From Streptomyces sp. NRRL F-5135 (GTDB lineage Bacteria > Actinomycetota > Actinomycetes > Streptomycetales > Streptomycetaceae), in NCBI RefSeq assembly GCF_000719775.1, contig NZ_JOHR01000024.1, forward strand, positions 53,128 through 117,127: 64,000 nt of DNA, given 5' to 3'. Shown here one piece after another: positions 1 to 9,200 of this stretch. Numbering within the stretch: the first letter of the stretch is position 1; every line of letters begins with the position of its first letter. A program made the position numbers and the translations under genes. The notes below the pieces were generated by a model that worked only from the letters and a program-made list of their open reading frames with translations, did no database searches and was not told where the DNA came from.

Positions 1-1
1 C

Positions 2-589
2 CTGGCGGCCCATCAGGGTCTGCTGCTGGCTCTCGGTGAGGGCGGTCCGGTGCTGCCCATGCGGTTCGGGACGGTCCTCCCGGACGAGGCCACGGTCCGG
101 CGGGGACTGGCCGCAGCGGAGGCACGTCACCTGGCGACGCTGGAGCGGCTGTCCGGCCGGATCGAGGTGGCGGTGGCCGCGCACGCTCCGGCGCAGGCGT
201 TGGCGAGCCTCGTACGGGAGGACCCGGCCATCCGCCGGCTGCGCGAGGAGGCGCGGCGGTGCCCCGGGTACGAGGCGCGTGCGCGGCTGGGCGAGGCGGT
301 GCTGACGGCGATGGCCCGCCGGGCGGCGGAGGCGGCCCGGCACGCGGTGCTCGAACTCACGCCGTTGGCCCGGGCGGTGACGCCCGGGCCCCGGGTCTCC
401 GGATCCGTGCTCACCACGTCGTTCCTGGTCGACAGGGCCACCGTCGACCGGTTCCGCGACGCGGTGCGGGAGTTCGCCGTACGCCGCCGTGACCGGGTGG
501 ACCTGCGGGTGGCGGGGCCGCTGCCCTGCTACAGCTTCGTCCCGCCCGAGCGGGTGGCCGCCGGGCCCGGGGACACGGCGGCGACATGA
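2..589 (+). CDS. Gas vesicle protein GvpF/GvpL family, 5' truncated by window
   Basis: The frame is open from the first bases, so the N-terminus lies outside the window; about 195 residues remain. The motif VLPMRFGT near the left edge, followed by a long helical region and the C-terminal segment ending in GPLPCYSFV, is typical of the GvpF/GvpL family. These proteins are minor gas-vesicle components or assembly factors that interact with GvpA. The next two genes on the same strand are of kinds often found at the end of Streptomyces gvp clusters, which supports the call. GvpF and GvpL cannot be told apart from this fragment. Confidence 0.88.
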   Translation: MAAHQGLLLALGEGGPVLPMRFGTVLPDEATVRRGLAAAEARHLATLERLSGRIEVAVAAHAPAQALASLVREDPAIRRLREEARRCPGYEARARLGEAVLTAMARRAAEAARHAVLELTPLARAVTPGPRVSGSVLTTSFLVDRATVDRFRDAVREFAVRRRDRVDLRVAGPLPCYSFVPPERVAAGPGDTAAT

Positions 590-742
590 CACCGACCGGC
601 GGCGGAGAAGGCAGAGAAGGCAGAGAAAACGCCGGAACGGGACGAAGGAAACAGGGCGAAGAACGCCGAGAAGAGGCAGGGCTTCTCGACCGGCCGCGCG
701 AACGCCGGCCGATCCGGACGAGCAATCGAAGGTGGCGTACTG

Positions 743-1456
743 ATGGATGAGAGAACCAAGGCCGCCCTGGCCGCCGCGGTCGCCGGCGGCTATGTGCTGG
801 GCCGTACGAAGAAGGGGCGGCTCGCCCTGTCCCTGGCGACCTTCCTGGCCGGGCGGCGCCTGCGTCTCCAGCCGCGCCGGCTGCTCGCGGACGGGGCGCG
901 CAGGCTGGGCGGGGTGCCGCAGGTGGCGGAGTTGCGGAAGCAGTTGCGCGCCGACACCACCGACGCGGCCCGCCAGGCGCTGACCGCCGTGGTGAACCGG
1001 AAACTGGGCTCGCTCGCCGACGCCATCAGCGACCGCACGCTCGGCCTCGACGAGAAGACCCGGGGGCTCGGCGAGAAGGCCGGGGGCGCCGGCGAGAAGG
1101 CCCGTGAAGCGGCCGGCGGCGCGCCGGCCGCCGGACGGACCGGGCGCCGCGCGGGGCACGGGGAGTCCCGGGAGGGCGAGGTGGCGGAGGAGTATCCCGA
1201 GGAGTACGAGGACGCCGAGGGCTACGAGGAGGCGCGGGACGAGGACGCGTCCCGCGAGCGGCACGCGCCGCGCCCGGCTCCCCCACCCGGCAGGAAAGCG
1301 CCCCCGCCCGCCAAGAAGACCGCGGCGAAGAAGTCCGCCGCCAAGAAGGCGACCGCGAAGAAGGCGTCCCCCGCCGGGCAGGCGTCCCCGAAGTCGTCCA
1401 CGTCGTCGGAGCGGGCCGCCAAGCGAGCGGCCACGCGCGCGGATCGCCGGAGGTAG
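743..1456 (+). CDS. Gas-vesicle-cluster protein with Lys/Ala-rich histone-H1-like tail
   Basis: The 237-residue protein starts at ATG 743 behind GAAGGTGG. The N-terminal third (about residues 1-90) is a short hydrophobic or amphipathic segment followed by a basic helical stretch. The middle is Gly/Glu-rich (GEKAGGAGEKA repeats) and very acidic around residues 150-175. The C-terminus carries KKTAAKK/AAKKATAKKA repeats like the tail of histone H1 or HupS. Such a tail can bind DNA or polyanions. Its placement between GvpF/L and the SRPBCC gene suggests a gas-vesicle-associated role, but the function is unknown. Its stop lies 6 bases before the next start, so the two genes are probably co-transcribed. 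Confidence 0.72.
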   Translation: MDERTKAALAAAVAGGYVLGRTKKGRLALSLATFLAGRRLRLQPRRLLADGARRLGGVPQVAELRKQLRADTTDAARQALTAVVNRKLGSLADAISDRTLGLDEKTRGLGEKAGGAGEKAREAAGGAPAAGRTGRRAGHGESREGEVAEEYPEEYEDAEGYEEARDEDASRERHAPRPAPPPGRKAPPPAKKTAAKKSAAKKATAKKASPAGQASPKSSTSSERAAKRAATRADRRR

Positions 1457-1462
1457 TCGGCC

Positions 1463-2458
1463 ATGAACAGGACAGACCAGGCCGCCCCGGACGGCGCCGA
1501 ACCGCTCGCGCGGCTGCGCAAGGAGATCGCCGCCTACCTCGCCGCCCGGGCGCGGCACGCGGCCACGACGGCGGGCGGCAGACTCACCGGCCTCACCGGC
1601 CGGCTCACCGACATCGCGGAGAACGGCGGGCATCTGCCCGCGGTCGGCTCGATCGGTTCGATCGGCTCCCGCCTCCTGCACGGGGAGTCCCCGGTCAAGG
1701 CCATGCTCTCGGAGAAGGCGAAGGGCCTCAAGGAGAACGCCGTGGAAAAGGCCCAGAGCCTCCTCGGCGGGGGCGGGGGCGGCGGCAAGGCCGGCTCGCC
1801 CAAGGTCACGAACATCATCGAAGTCCTCGACGTCGGCATGCCGTTGCGCACCTGCTACGACTACTGGACCCAGTACGAGAGGTTCAGCGGATTCACCAAG
1901 GGTGTGCGCGACGTGTCGAAGGACAGCGACGACGACACGGCGAGCACCTGGAAGACCAAGGTGGGCCCGTCGTCGCGCAGCTTCCGGGCGACCGTGCTGG
2001 AGCAGGTGCCGGACGAGCGCATCGTGTGGACGTCGGAGGGCTCCCGGGGCACCACCAGGGGAGCCGTCAGCTTCCACGAACTCGCGCCCGCCCTGACGCG
2101 CATCGTCCTGGTCGTCGAGTACTACCCGTCGGGCTTCTTCGAGAAGACCGGCAACATCTGGCGCGCCCAGGGCCGTCGGCTGCGGCTCGACTTCAAGAAC
2201 TTCCAGCGGTACGTGACCCTCACCGACGAGGAGCCGGAGGACGCCTGGCGCGGGGAGATCCGGGACGGGGAGGTCGTACGCACGCACGAGGAAGTGGTGG
2301 AGGAGGAAGAGGCCGCGCGGGAGGAGCGGTACGAGGGCGACGAGTACGAGGACGAGGGCTCCGGCAACGGCAGGGGCCGCCGCTACGAGGACGAGGCCGG
2401 TGACGACGAGTACGCGGAGGAGTACGAGGACGAGGTCGAGCGAGGCGGCAGGAGGTAG
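1463..2458 (+). CDS. SRPBCC-family protein of the gas vesicle cluster
   Basis: The 331-residue protein starts at ATG 1463; GGAGG lies at the end of the preceding gene. Residues about 113-250 form an SRPBCC/START-like fold: the segment starting NIIEVLDVGMPLRTCYDYWTQ, then WKTKVGPSSRSFRATVLEQ and YYPSGFFEKTGNIWRAQ. This is the 'cyclase/dehydrase' or coenzyme Q-binding COQ10-like pattern. The last 80 residues are strongly acidic and low in complexity (EEEEAAREE, YEDE repeats). Homologues sit in Streptomyces gvp clusters; the ligand is unknown. It ends the cluster and a short hairpin follows. Confidence 0.82.
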   Translation: MNRTDQAAPDGAEPLARLRKEIAAYLAARARHAATTAGGRLTGLTGRLTDIAENGGHLPAVGSIGSIGSRLLHGESPVKAMLSEKAKGLKENAVEKAQSLLGGGGGGGKAGSPKVTNIIEVLDVGMPLRTCYDYWTQYERFSGFTKGVRDVSKDSDDDTASTWKTKVGPSSRSFRATVLEQVPDERIVWTSEGSRGTTRGAVSFHELAPALTRIVLVVEYYPSGFFEKTGNIWRAQGRRLRLDFKNFQRYVTLTDEEPEDAWRGEIRDGEVVRTHEEVVEEEEAAREERYEGDEYEDEGSGNGRGRRYEDEAGDDEYAEEYEDEVERGGRR

Positions 2459-2473
2459 GAGGCAGGAGGTAGC

Positions 2474-2497
2474 GCCCGGCCCGACGACGTGCCGGGC
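2474..2497 (+). terminator. Short hairpin after the gas vesicle cluster
   Basis: GCCCGGC and GCCGGGC form a perfect 7-bp stem around a 10-base loop just downstream of the SRPBCC gene. There is no U-run, as is usual in Streptomyces. Confidence 0.45.
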
Positions 2498-2657
2498 CGG
2501 TCAACAGTCGGCCAACACCGCGAACACGGCCCGGAGTTCGTCGCCCCCGCCCCGTTGACCTCCCTGTACCCCGCCCTTACGGTGTGCGCGTTCGGAATCA
2601 CAGATGGTGTTCGACATGCCGGACGTGAGCCTCCGTCCCACCGTCAAGGGAGACTGC

Positions 2658-3743
2658 ATGAGCCGCGGTGACATCCCCAGTCGCAGAGTGGTGCTGAAGG
2701 GAGCCCTGGCCGCCGGCGCCCTGTCCGCCGTACCGGTGACCGCCCTCGCCGTACCCTCCGGCGCCCCTGTCCGCAACCCCCTGATCGAACGGCGCGCCGA
2801 TCCCCATGTCCACCGCCACACCGATGGTTTCTACTACTTCACCGGCACCGCGCCCGAGTACGACCGGATCGTCCTGCGCCGCTCGCGCACCCTGCGCGGG
2901 CTGGCGACCGCCGACGAGTCGGTGATCTGGAGGAAGCACACCAGCGGCGACATGGGAGCGCACATCTGGGCACCGGAGCTGCACCGCGTCGACGGCGCGT
3001 GGTACGTCTACTTCGCCGCGGGCCGCACCGACGACGTGTGGAGGATACGGATCTGGGTGCTCGAGAACACCCATCCCGATCCCTTCCGCGGCACCTGGAC
3101 CGAGAAGGGCCGGCTCACCACCGCCTGGGACACCTTCTCGCTCGACGCCACCACCTTCACCCACCGGGGCACGCGCTATCTCGCCTGGGCGCAGCACGAG
3201 CCGGACATGGACAACAACACCGGTGTGTTCCTGTCCCGGATGGCGAATCCGTGGACGCTGACCGGCCCCCAGGTGCGGCTCACGACGCCCGAGTACGACT
3301 GGGAGTGCGTCGGTTTCAAGGTCAACGAGGGCCCGGCGGTCATCCAGCGCAACGGCCGCGTCTTCATGACGTACTCGGCGAGCGCGACCGACCACCACTA
3401 CTGCATGGGTCTGCTGACGGCCGACGACCGGGCCGACCTGCTCGATCCGGCGTCCTGGACGAAGTCCCCGGCGCCCGTGTTCGCCAGTAACGGGACGACC
3501 GGGCAGTACGGTCCGGGGCACAACTCCTTCACGGTCGCCGAGGACGGGCGTACGGACGTCCTCGTCTACCACGCCCGCCAGTACAAGGAGATCACCGGCG
3601 ATCCACTGAACGACCCCAACCGCCACACCCGAGTCCAGCCACTGGGCTGGCGGCCGGACGGCACCCCGGACTTCGGCGTCCCGGTGGCGGACGGCCCGGT
3701 CCCCGGCCTCGCGCTCCGACGCGGTACGGACGCGGGAGTGTGA
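2658..3743 (+). CDS. Secreted GH43 glycoside hydrolase (arabinofuranosidase-like)
   Basis: The 361-residue protein starts at ATG 2658, chosen because AAGGGAG precedes it by 6 bases. An upstream in-frame start would place residues before a twin-arginine signal (SRRVVLKG at residues 8-15, then a hydrophobic segment ending at ALA). The mature part is a five-blade GH43 catalytic domain: ADPH with candidate base Asp48, SLDATTF with Asp163, and VNEGPAV with candidate acid Glu224. The family includes alpha-L-arabinofuranosidases and xylosidases; the exact substrate is inferred. Its stop overlaps the GTG of the next GH43 gene, so the pair probably acts together on plant arabinogalactan or arabinoxylan side chains. 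Confidence 0.84.
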   Translation: MSRGDIPSRRVVLKGALAAGALSAVPVTALAVPSGAPVRNPLIERRADPHVHRHTDGFYYFTGTAPEYDRIVLRRSRTLRGLATADESVIWRKHTSGDMGAHIWAPELHRVDGAWYVYFAAGRTDDVWRIRIWVLENTHPDPFRGTWTEKGRLTTAWDTFSLDATTFTHRGTRYLAWAQHEPDMDNNTGVFLSRMANPWTLTGPQVRLTTPEYDWECVGFKVNEGPAVIQRNGRVFMTYSASATDHHYCMGLLTADDRADLLDPASWTKSPAPVFASNGTTGQYGPGHNSFTVAEDGRTDVLVYHARQYKEITGDPLNDPNRHTRVQPLGWRPDGTPDFGVPVADGPVPGLALRRGTDAGV

Positions 3744-5338
3744 CCGGGATGGGACAGGACACGAGATATGGCGTGCGGCATGGCATTCCGTACGGCACGG
3801 GAAACGGGACACGACGCGACACACGGCACGACGCGACACACGGCCGACGGGCGCAGGGCCGTCAGGCGCACGGCCGTCGGGCGCACGGCCGGGTGGGCAC
3901 ACTGCTGCTCGCGCTCTGCCTGGCGGTCGCGGGCGCCCTGCTCCCGGCGGCGGCCGGCGCCGCGCCGGTCCCGTCCGCCCGCACCGGGGACGACCGGGCG
4001 GCGGCGGACGTCACGGTCACCAACGGCACCCAGTTCACCGGCACGGACGGCCAGGTGGTGCACGCCCACGGCGGCGGTGTCATCAAGGTCGGGGCCTGGT
4101 ACTACTGGTTCGGCGAGAACCGCAACGCGGACAACACCTTCCGGTATGTCTCCGCGTACCGTTCGGCCGACCTCAAGACCTGGGAGTTCCGCCGCCATGT
4201 GCTGACCCAGGCCACGGATCCCGAGCTCGCGTCGGCCAACATCGAGCGGCCCAAGGTGATGTACAACGCGGCCACCGGCCGGTTCGTGATGTGGATGCAC
4301 AAGGAGAGCGCCACCGACTACAGTCAGGCGCGTGCCGCCGTGGCCACCTCCGCCACCGTCGACGGCGACTACACCTGGAAGGGCAGCTTCCGGCCGCTCG
4401 GGGTCCATATGTCGCGGGACATCACCGTGTTCACCGACACCGACGGCACGGGCTACATGATCTCGGCCGCGCGCGAGAACTACGACCTCCAGATCTACCG
4501 GCTGACGGCCGACTACACCGCGGTCGACAGCCTGGTCGCCAATCCCTGGCCGGGCGGGCACCGCGAGGCGCCCGCGCTGTTCAAGCGGGGCGGTGTGTAC
4601 TTCATGCTGACGTCGGGGGCCACGGGCTGGAACCCCAACCAGCAGCAGTACGCGACCGCCACCTCGCTCGCCGGGCCCTGGAGCGCGATGCGGAACGTCG
4701 GTGACGCGACGGCCTTCGACTCCCAGACCGCGTACGTGCTGACCGTCCAGGGCACGTCGGCCACCTCCTACCTCTAGCTGGGCGACCGGTGGGGCAACTC
4801 GTTCGGCAAGAAGGTCAACGACTCGCGCTACGTGTGGCTCCCGCTGGCCTTCCCCACCGCCACCAGCCTCACGATGGACTGGTACCCGCAGGTCACGATC
4901 GACACGGCGGCGGGAACGGTGACCGGCTCGGGCGGCCCGTACGAGACCCTGACGGCCCGGCACAGCGGCAAGTGCGCCGACGTGCCCGGGCAGTCGGTCC
5001 AGGAGGGTGTGGCGCTCACGCAGTACACGTGCAACGGCGGCGGGAACCAGAAGTTCTGGTTCGCGGACACCGGCGACGGCCATGTCCGGCTGCTGGGCCG
5101 GCAGAGTTCGCTCTGCCTGACCGAAACCGCCGACGCCGTCGAGCAGCGGGCCTGCACCGGAGCGGCCGGGCAGCAGTGGAAGGTCGCCGCGAACACGAGC
5201 GGGTACGTCACGCTCGCCTCCCGGGCGAGCGGCGAGTGCCTCGACGTGGCGTCCGGTTCCACGGCGGACTCGGCACGGCTCATTACGTACGCCTGTTCGG
5301 GCGCGACGAACCAGCAGTTCAGGCGCGCCACGGCCTGA
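3740..5338 (+). pseudogene. GH43_24-like exo-1,3-galactanase with CBM13/ricin domain, split by in-frame TAG
   Basis: Read from GTG 3740 (overlapping the previous stop), a signal peptide core lies at about residues 52-75, and a GH43 domain follows with a VHAHGGGVIKVG motif typical of the exo-beta-1,3-galactanase subfamily. Codon 346 (4775-4777) is TAG. The same frame then continues without a shift as LGDRWGNSFGKKVNDSRYVW and ends in a ricin-type beta-trefoil (CBM13) with NQKFWF, GQQWKV and NQQFRR repeats. Homologous proteins have Tyr at this point (YLYLGDRW), so one TAC-to-TAG change explains the split. The N-terminal 50 residues are His/Arg-rich low complexity; GTG 3892 is an alternative start. 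A truncated product without the CBM is possible. Confidence 0.8.
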
Positions 5339-5344
5339 CGTCCA

Positions 5345-5379
5345 GCGCGCGCCGGAGTCCGGACGGGCCCGGCGCGCGC
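5345..5379 (+). terminator. Rho-independent-like hairpin after the galactanase gene
   Basis: GCGCGCGCCGG and its exact complement CCGGCGCGCGC make an 11-bp perfect stem with a 13-base loop, 6 bases after the stop of the CBM13 part. Confidence 0.7.
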
Positions 5380-5509
5380 GTCAAGCCGATGGACGACCGG
5401 CCCACGTTCGGGTGAGATGCGGGGAATCGGGCGCGGCGCGTGCTGCTGTGGGGGCGACCATGCCCGTACGCACCTGCGCAGGGCCCGGAAGCCAGGAGGC
5501 ACCTCCATC

Positions 5510-5986
5510 ATGTTCGTCCGTCGATCGGTCCGTACCGTGTGCGCCGGCGCTCTCGGCGCGCTGGCGCTCTCCGTCGCCGCTCCCCCCGTGACCGCCGCTC
5601 CCGTACCGGTCGGCGCTGCCGTGCAGGACGGTCCCGCCGCGCCGACCGACCGGCTCACCGTCACCGTGGCCGACTCGGGCACGCCGGGGGCCGACGGCTC
5701 CTTCGAGCTGTCCTGCCACCCGGCCGGCGGCGGCCACTGGGCCGCCCAGGAGGCGTGCGACCGGCTGGACGGGATGACCCGCTGGGGCCGTGACACCTTC
5801 GCGCCGGAGTCGACGGCGGGGTCGGCCGGCGCGATGTGTACGACCATGTACGGCGGCCCCGCCACGGCGCGGATCACCGGCACCTGGGCGGGCCGCCCGG
5901 TGGACGCCGCGTTCTCGCGCTCGGACGGCTGTGAGATCGCGCGCTGGGACCGGCTCGTACCGCTGCTCCCCGCTCAGGTCTCCTGA
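5510..5986 (+). CDS. Subtilisin-inhibitor-like (SSI) secreted protease inhibitor
   Basis: The 158-residue protein starts at ATG 5510, 10 bases after a strong AGGAGG. A Sec signal peptide covers about residues 1-33 (RRSVRTVCAGALGALALSVAA). The mature part has the SSI pattern: RLTVTVADSG, LSCHPAGG...EACDRL (first disulfide), AGAMCTTMYGGP (reactive loop) and a second disulfide to DGCEIARW. The family consists of tight secreted inhibitors of subtilisin- and trypsin-like proteases. Aligning the loop cysteine with SSI puts Thr at P1 and Met at P1', where SSI has Met-Val and many relatives Lys or Arg. This predicts a changed target range. Confidence 0.9.
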   Translation: MFVRRSVRTVCAGALGALALSVAAPPVTAAPVPVGAAVQDGPAAPTDRLTVTVADSGTPGADGSFELSCHPAGGGHWAAQEACDRLDGMTRWGRDTFAPESTAGSAGAMCTTMYGGPATARITGTWAGRPVDAAFSRSDGCEIARWDRLVPLLPAQVS

Positions 5987-6009
5987 TCGCTCATCGCGTC
6001 ACCGCAGGT

Positions 6010-6044
6010 CACGGGCCCCTTCGCCGACGGCGGAGGGGCCCGTG
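6010..6044 (+). terminator. Strong hairpin after the SSI gene
   Basis: CACGGGCCCCTTCGCCG pairs with CGGCGGAGGGGCCCGTG: 17 positions with a single G-T wobble and almost no loop, 24 bases after the stop. Confidence 0.8.
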
Positions 6045-6106
6045 GCGATCTCACTGAGCGGCCGGGGGCGGTGTGCAGCGGCCGTAACCGGTCTCGTCCG
6101 CTTGAC

Positions 6107-6122
6107 GTGACACCTGGGTAAC
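6107..6122 (+). promoter_or_regulatory. GlnR-type box upstream of the nitrate reductase gene
   Basis: GTGAC-N6-GTAAC matches the actinobacterial GlnR pattern gTnAC-n6-GnAAC. A further GTAAC lies at 6084-6088, about two helical turns upstream. The box lies about 105 bases before the GTG of the nitrate reductase fusion, and nitrate assimilation genes are classic GlnR targets. A TTGACG at 6103-6108 overlaps it and could be a -35 element. Confidence 0.5.
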
Positions 6123-6225
6123 GGGTTCTACGTACTGTCGTGTGCCGACCGTCCGCCGGGCCGCGCGTCCACCGCTCGTCCGCCGGAGGCGCGCACGGCA
6201 ACCCGACCACGAAAGAGGCCCGCCC

Positions 6226-9200
6226 GTGACCGCACCCGCTCCGCGGCCCAGCACCACCGACCGGGTGCGGACCGTCTGCTCGTACTGCGGTGTCGGCTGT
6301 GGAATCGTCCTCGACGTCGCGACGGGGCCCGACGGCCGGCGGACCGTGGTCAAGGCGTCCGGCGACAAGGCGCACCCGGCCAACGCCGGCCGGCTGTGCA
6401 CCAAGGGCGCGACGAGCGCCGAGATGCTCGCGGCGCCGGGCCGGCTGACCCGGCCCCTGATCCGTACGGACCGCGGGGAGGCGCCCGCCTCGTGCGCGAT
6501 GGAGGCGGCGATCGAGGAGACCGCCCGGCGGCTGCGCGCGGTCGTCGACGAGCACGGCCCCGACGCGCTCGCCTTCTACGTCTCGGGCCAGCTGACGCTG
6601 GAGGCCCAGTACCTGGCCAACAAGCTGGCGAAGGGCTTCGTGCGGACCGCCCGGATCGAGTCCAACTCGCGGCTGTGCATGGCGAGCGCGGGCACCGGCT
6701 ACAAGCAGTCGCTCGGCGCGGACGGCCCGCCCGGCTCGTACGAGGACTTCGAGCACGCCGATGTCTTCCTGGTCACCGGTTCCAACATGGCCGACTGCCA
6801 TCCCGTCCTCTTCCTGCGGCTCATGGAGCGGGTGAAGGCGGGCGCCAAGCTGATCGTGGTCGATCCCAGGCGCAGCGCGACGGCGGCCAAGGCCGATCTC
6901 TTCCTCCAGGTCCGGCCGGGCACGGACCTGGCCCTGCTGAACGGGCTGCTCCACCTGCTGGTCGAGAACGGCCACACCGACCCGGACTTCATCGCCGAGC
7001 ACACCGAGGGCTGGGCGGACATGCCCGCCTTCCTCCAGGACTACCCGCCCGCCGAGGTCGCCAGGATCACGGGTGTCCCGGAGGCGGACCTCCGCCGGGC
7101 CGCCCAGCTGATCGGTGCGGCGGGCGCCTGGATGAGCTGCTGGACCATGGGCCTGAACCAGAGCACGCACGGCACATGGAACACGAACGCCCTGGTCAAT
7201 CTGCATCTGGCGACCGGTGCGATCTGCCGCCCCGGCAGCGGCCCGTTCTCCCTGACCGGCCAGCCCAACGCCATGGGCGGCCGGGAGATGGGGTACATGG
7301 GGCCGGGGCTGCCGGGACAGCGGTCGGTGCTGGTGGCGGAAGACCGGGCCTTCGTCGAGGACCTGTGGGGCATCGCGCCGGGCAGCCTGCGGGCGGACGA
7401 TCCGGGCCGGGGCACGGTCGAGATGTTCGAGCGGATGGCCGCCGGGGACGTCAAGGCCTGCTGGATCATGTGCACCAACCCGGTCGCGTCGGTCGCCAAC
7501 CGCAAGACCGTCATCGAGGGGCTGGAGGCGGCCGAGTTCGTCGTCACACAGGACGTGTTCACCGACACGGAGACCAACGCGTACGCGGATGTCGTCCTGC
7601 CCGCGGCCCTGTGGGCCGAGTCCGAGGGCGTGTACGTCAACTCGGAACGCAGCCTCACGCTGAGCAGCCGGGCGGTGGACCCGCCGGGCGAGGCGTGGCC
7701 GGACTGGCGGATCATCGCGCGGATCGCCTGCGCGATGGGTTACGAGGACGCCTTCGGGTACGAGAGCGCCGAGGAGGTCTTCGAGGAGATCAAGCGGGCC
7801 TGGAACCCGAAGACCGGCTACGACCTGCGCGGGGTCAGCTACGAGCGGCTGCGCCGTACGCCCGTGCAGTGGCCCAGCGCCGCCGAGGACGGGCCGGACC
7901 GCAACCCGGTCCGCTACCTGAACGACGGGGCGGGCCGGCCGGTCGTCGAACGGCCGGACGGCAGCCGGCCGCGGCTGGTCTTCCCCACCGCTTCCGGGCG
8001 CGCGGTGTTCCACGCCCGGCCCCATCTGCCGGCGGCCGAACTGCCCGACGACGACTTCCCGTTCGTCCTGAACACGGGCCGGGTGCAGCACCAGTGGCAC
8101 ACCCTGACCAAGAGCGGCAAGGTCTCCAAGCTCAACAAGCTGAACCCCGGACCGTTCGTGGAGATCCACCCGGAGGACGCGCGGACGCTGGGGATCGAGG
8201 AGGGCGACTCGGTGGAGGTCGCCTCGCGGCGGGGCCGGGCGGTGCTGCCGGCCGTGCCGACCGACCGGGTGCGGCCCGGGAACTGCTTCGCGCCGTTCCA
8301 CTGGAACGACCTGTTCGGCGAGTACCTCAGTGTCAACGCGGTCACCAACGACGCGGTCGACCCGGATTCCTTCCAGCCGGAGTTCAAGATGTGCGCGGTC
8401 TCGCTGACGCGGCTCGCGGCACGGCCGGGAGACGGCGCGGACGCGGGCCGGGCGGACGCCCGGAACGCAGGGGCGGGTGCGAGTGCGAGTGCGGACGGAA
8501 CGTACCGAACCGGAGTGGCGGGGGCGACGCCCGCTTCCGTGAATTCCGTGGGTTCCGCGGCCGGTGGGGTGGCGGTTCTGGCGGAGCTGTTCGGGATCAG
8601 CGCTCCCGCCCCGCCACCGCTGGAGGAGGACGAACGCCACTATCTGTCCGGCTTCCTGACCGGGATCGCGGCCGGGGCCGCCGGGGCGCCCGGGACTCCG
8701 GTGCTCCCCGCGCACGCCCCCTTCGCACCGGAGCGGGCGCTCTGGGTGAACGGGGTGCTGGCCGGGATGTTCTCCCGCGTCCCCGGCACGGCCACGGCCG
8801 CACCGGGGGAGGGGCCCGAGCCCGGGGACGGCGGCACGTCCCGTGACGGCGGCACGGCCGGTGACGGCGGTCGCGCGCCCGGGCGCGAGGTGGTGGTCCT
8901 GTGGGCGTCGCAGACCGGCAACGCGGAGGAGGTCGCCACGGCCGCCGCGCGCAGACTGGCCGACGACGGCCGCGCGGCCCGGCTGCTGAGCATGGCGGAC
9001 AGCGCGCCGGCCGCCCTGCCGCGCGGCGCCGACCTGCTCATCGTCACCAGCACCTTCGGGGACGGCGACGCGCCCGACAACGGGTCCCACTTCTGGGAGG
9101 CGCTCAGCGCGCCCGACGTGCCCCGGCTGGACGGGGTGCGGTACGCGGTCCTGGCCCTCGGGGACTCCTCGTACGACGACTTCTGCGGGCACGGCCGCCG

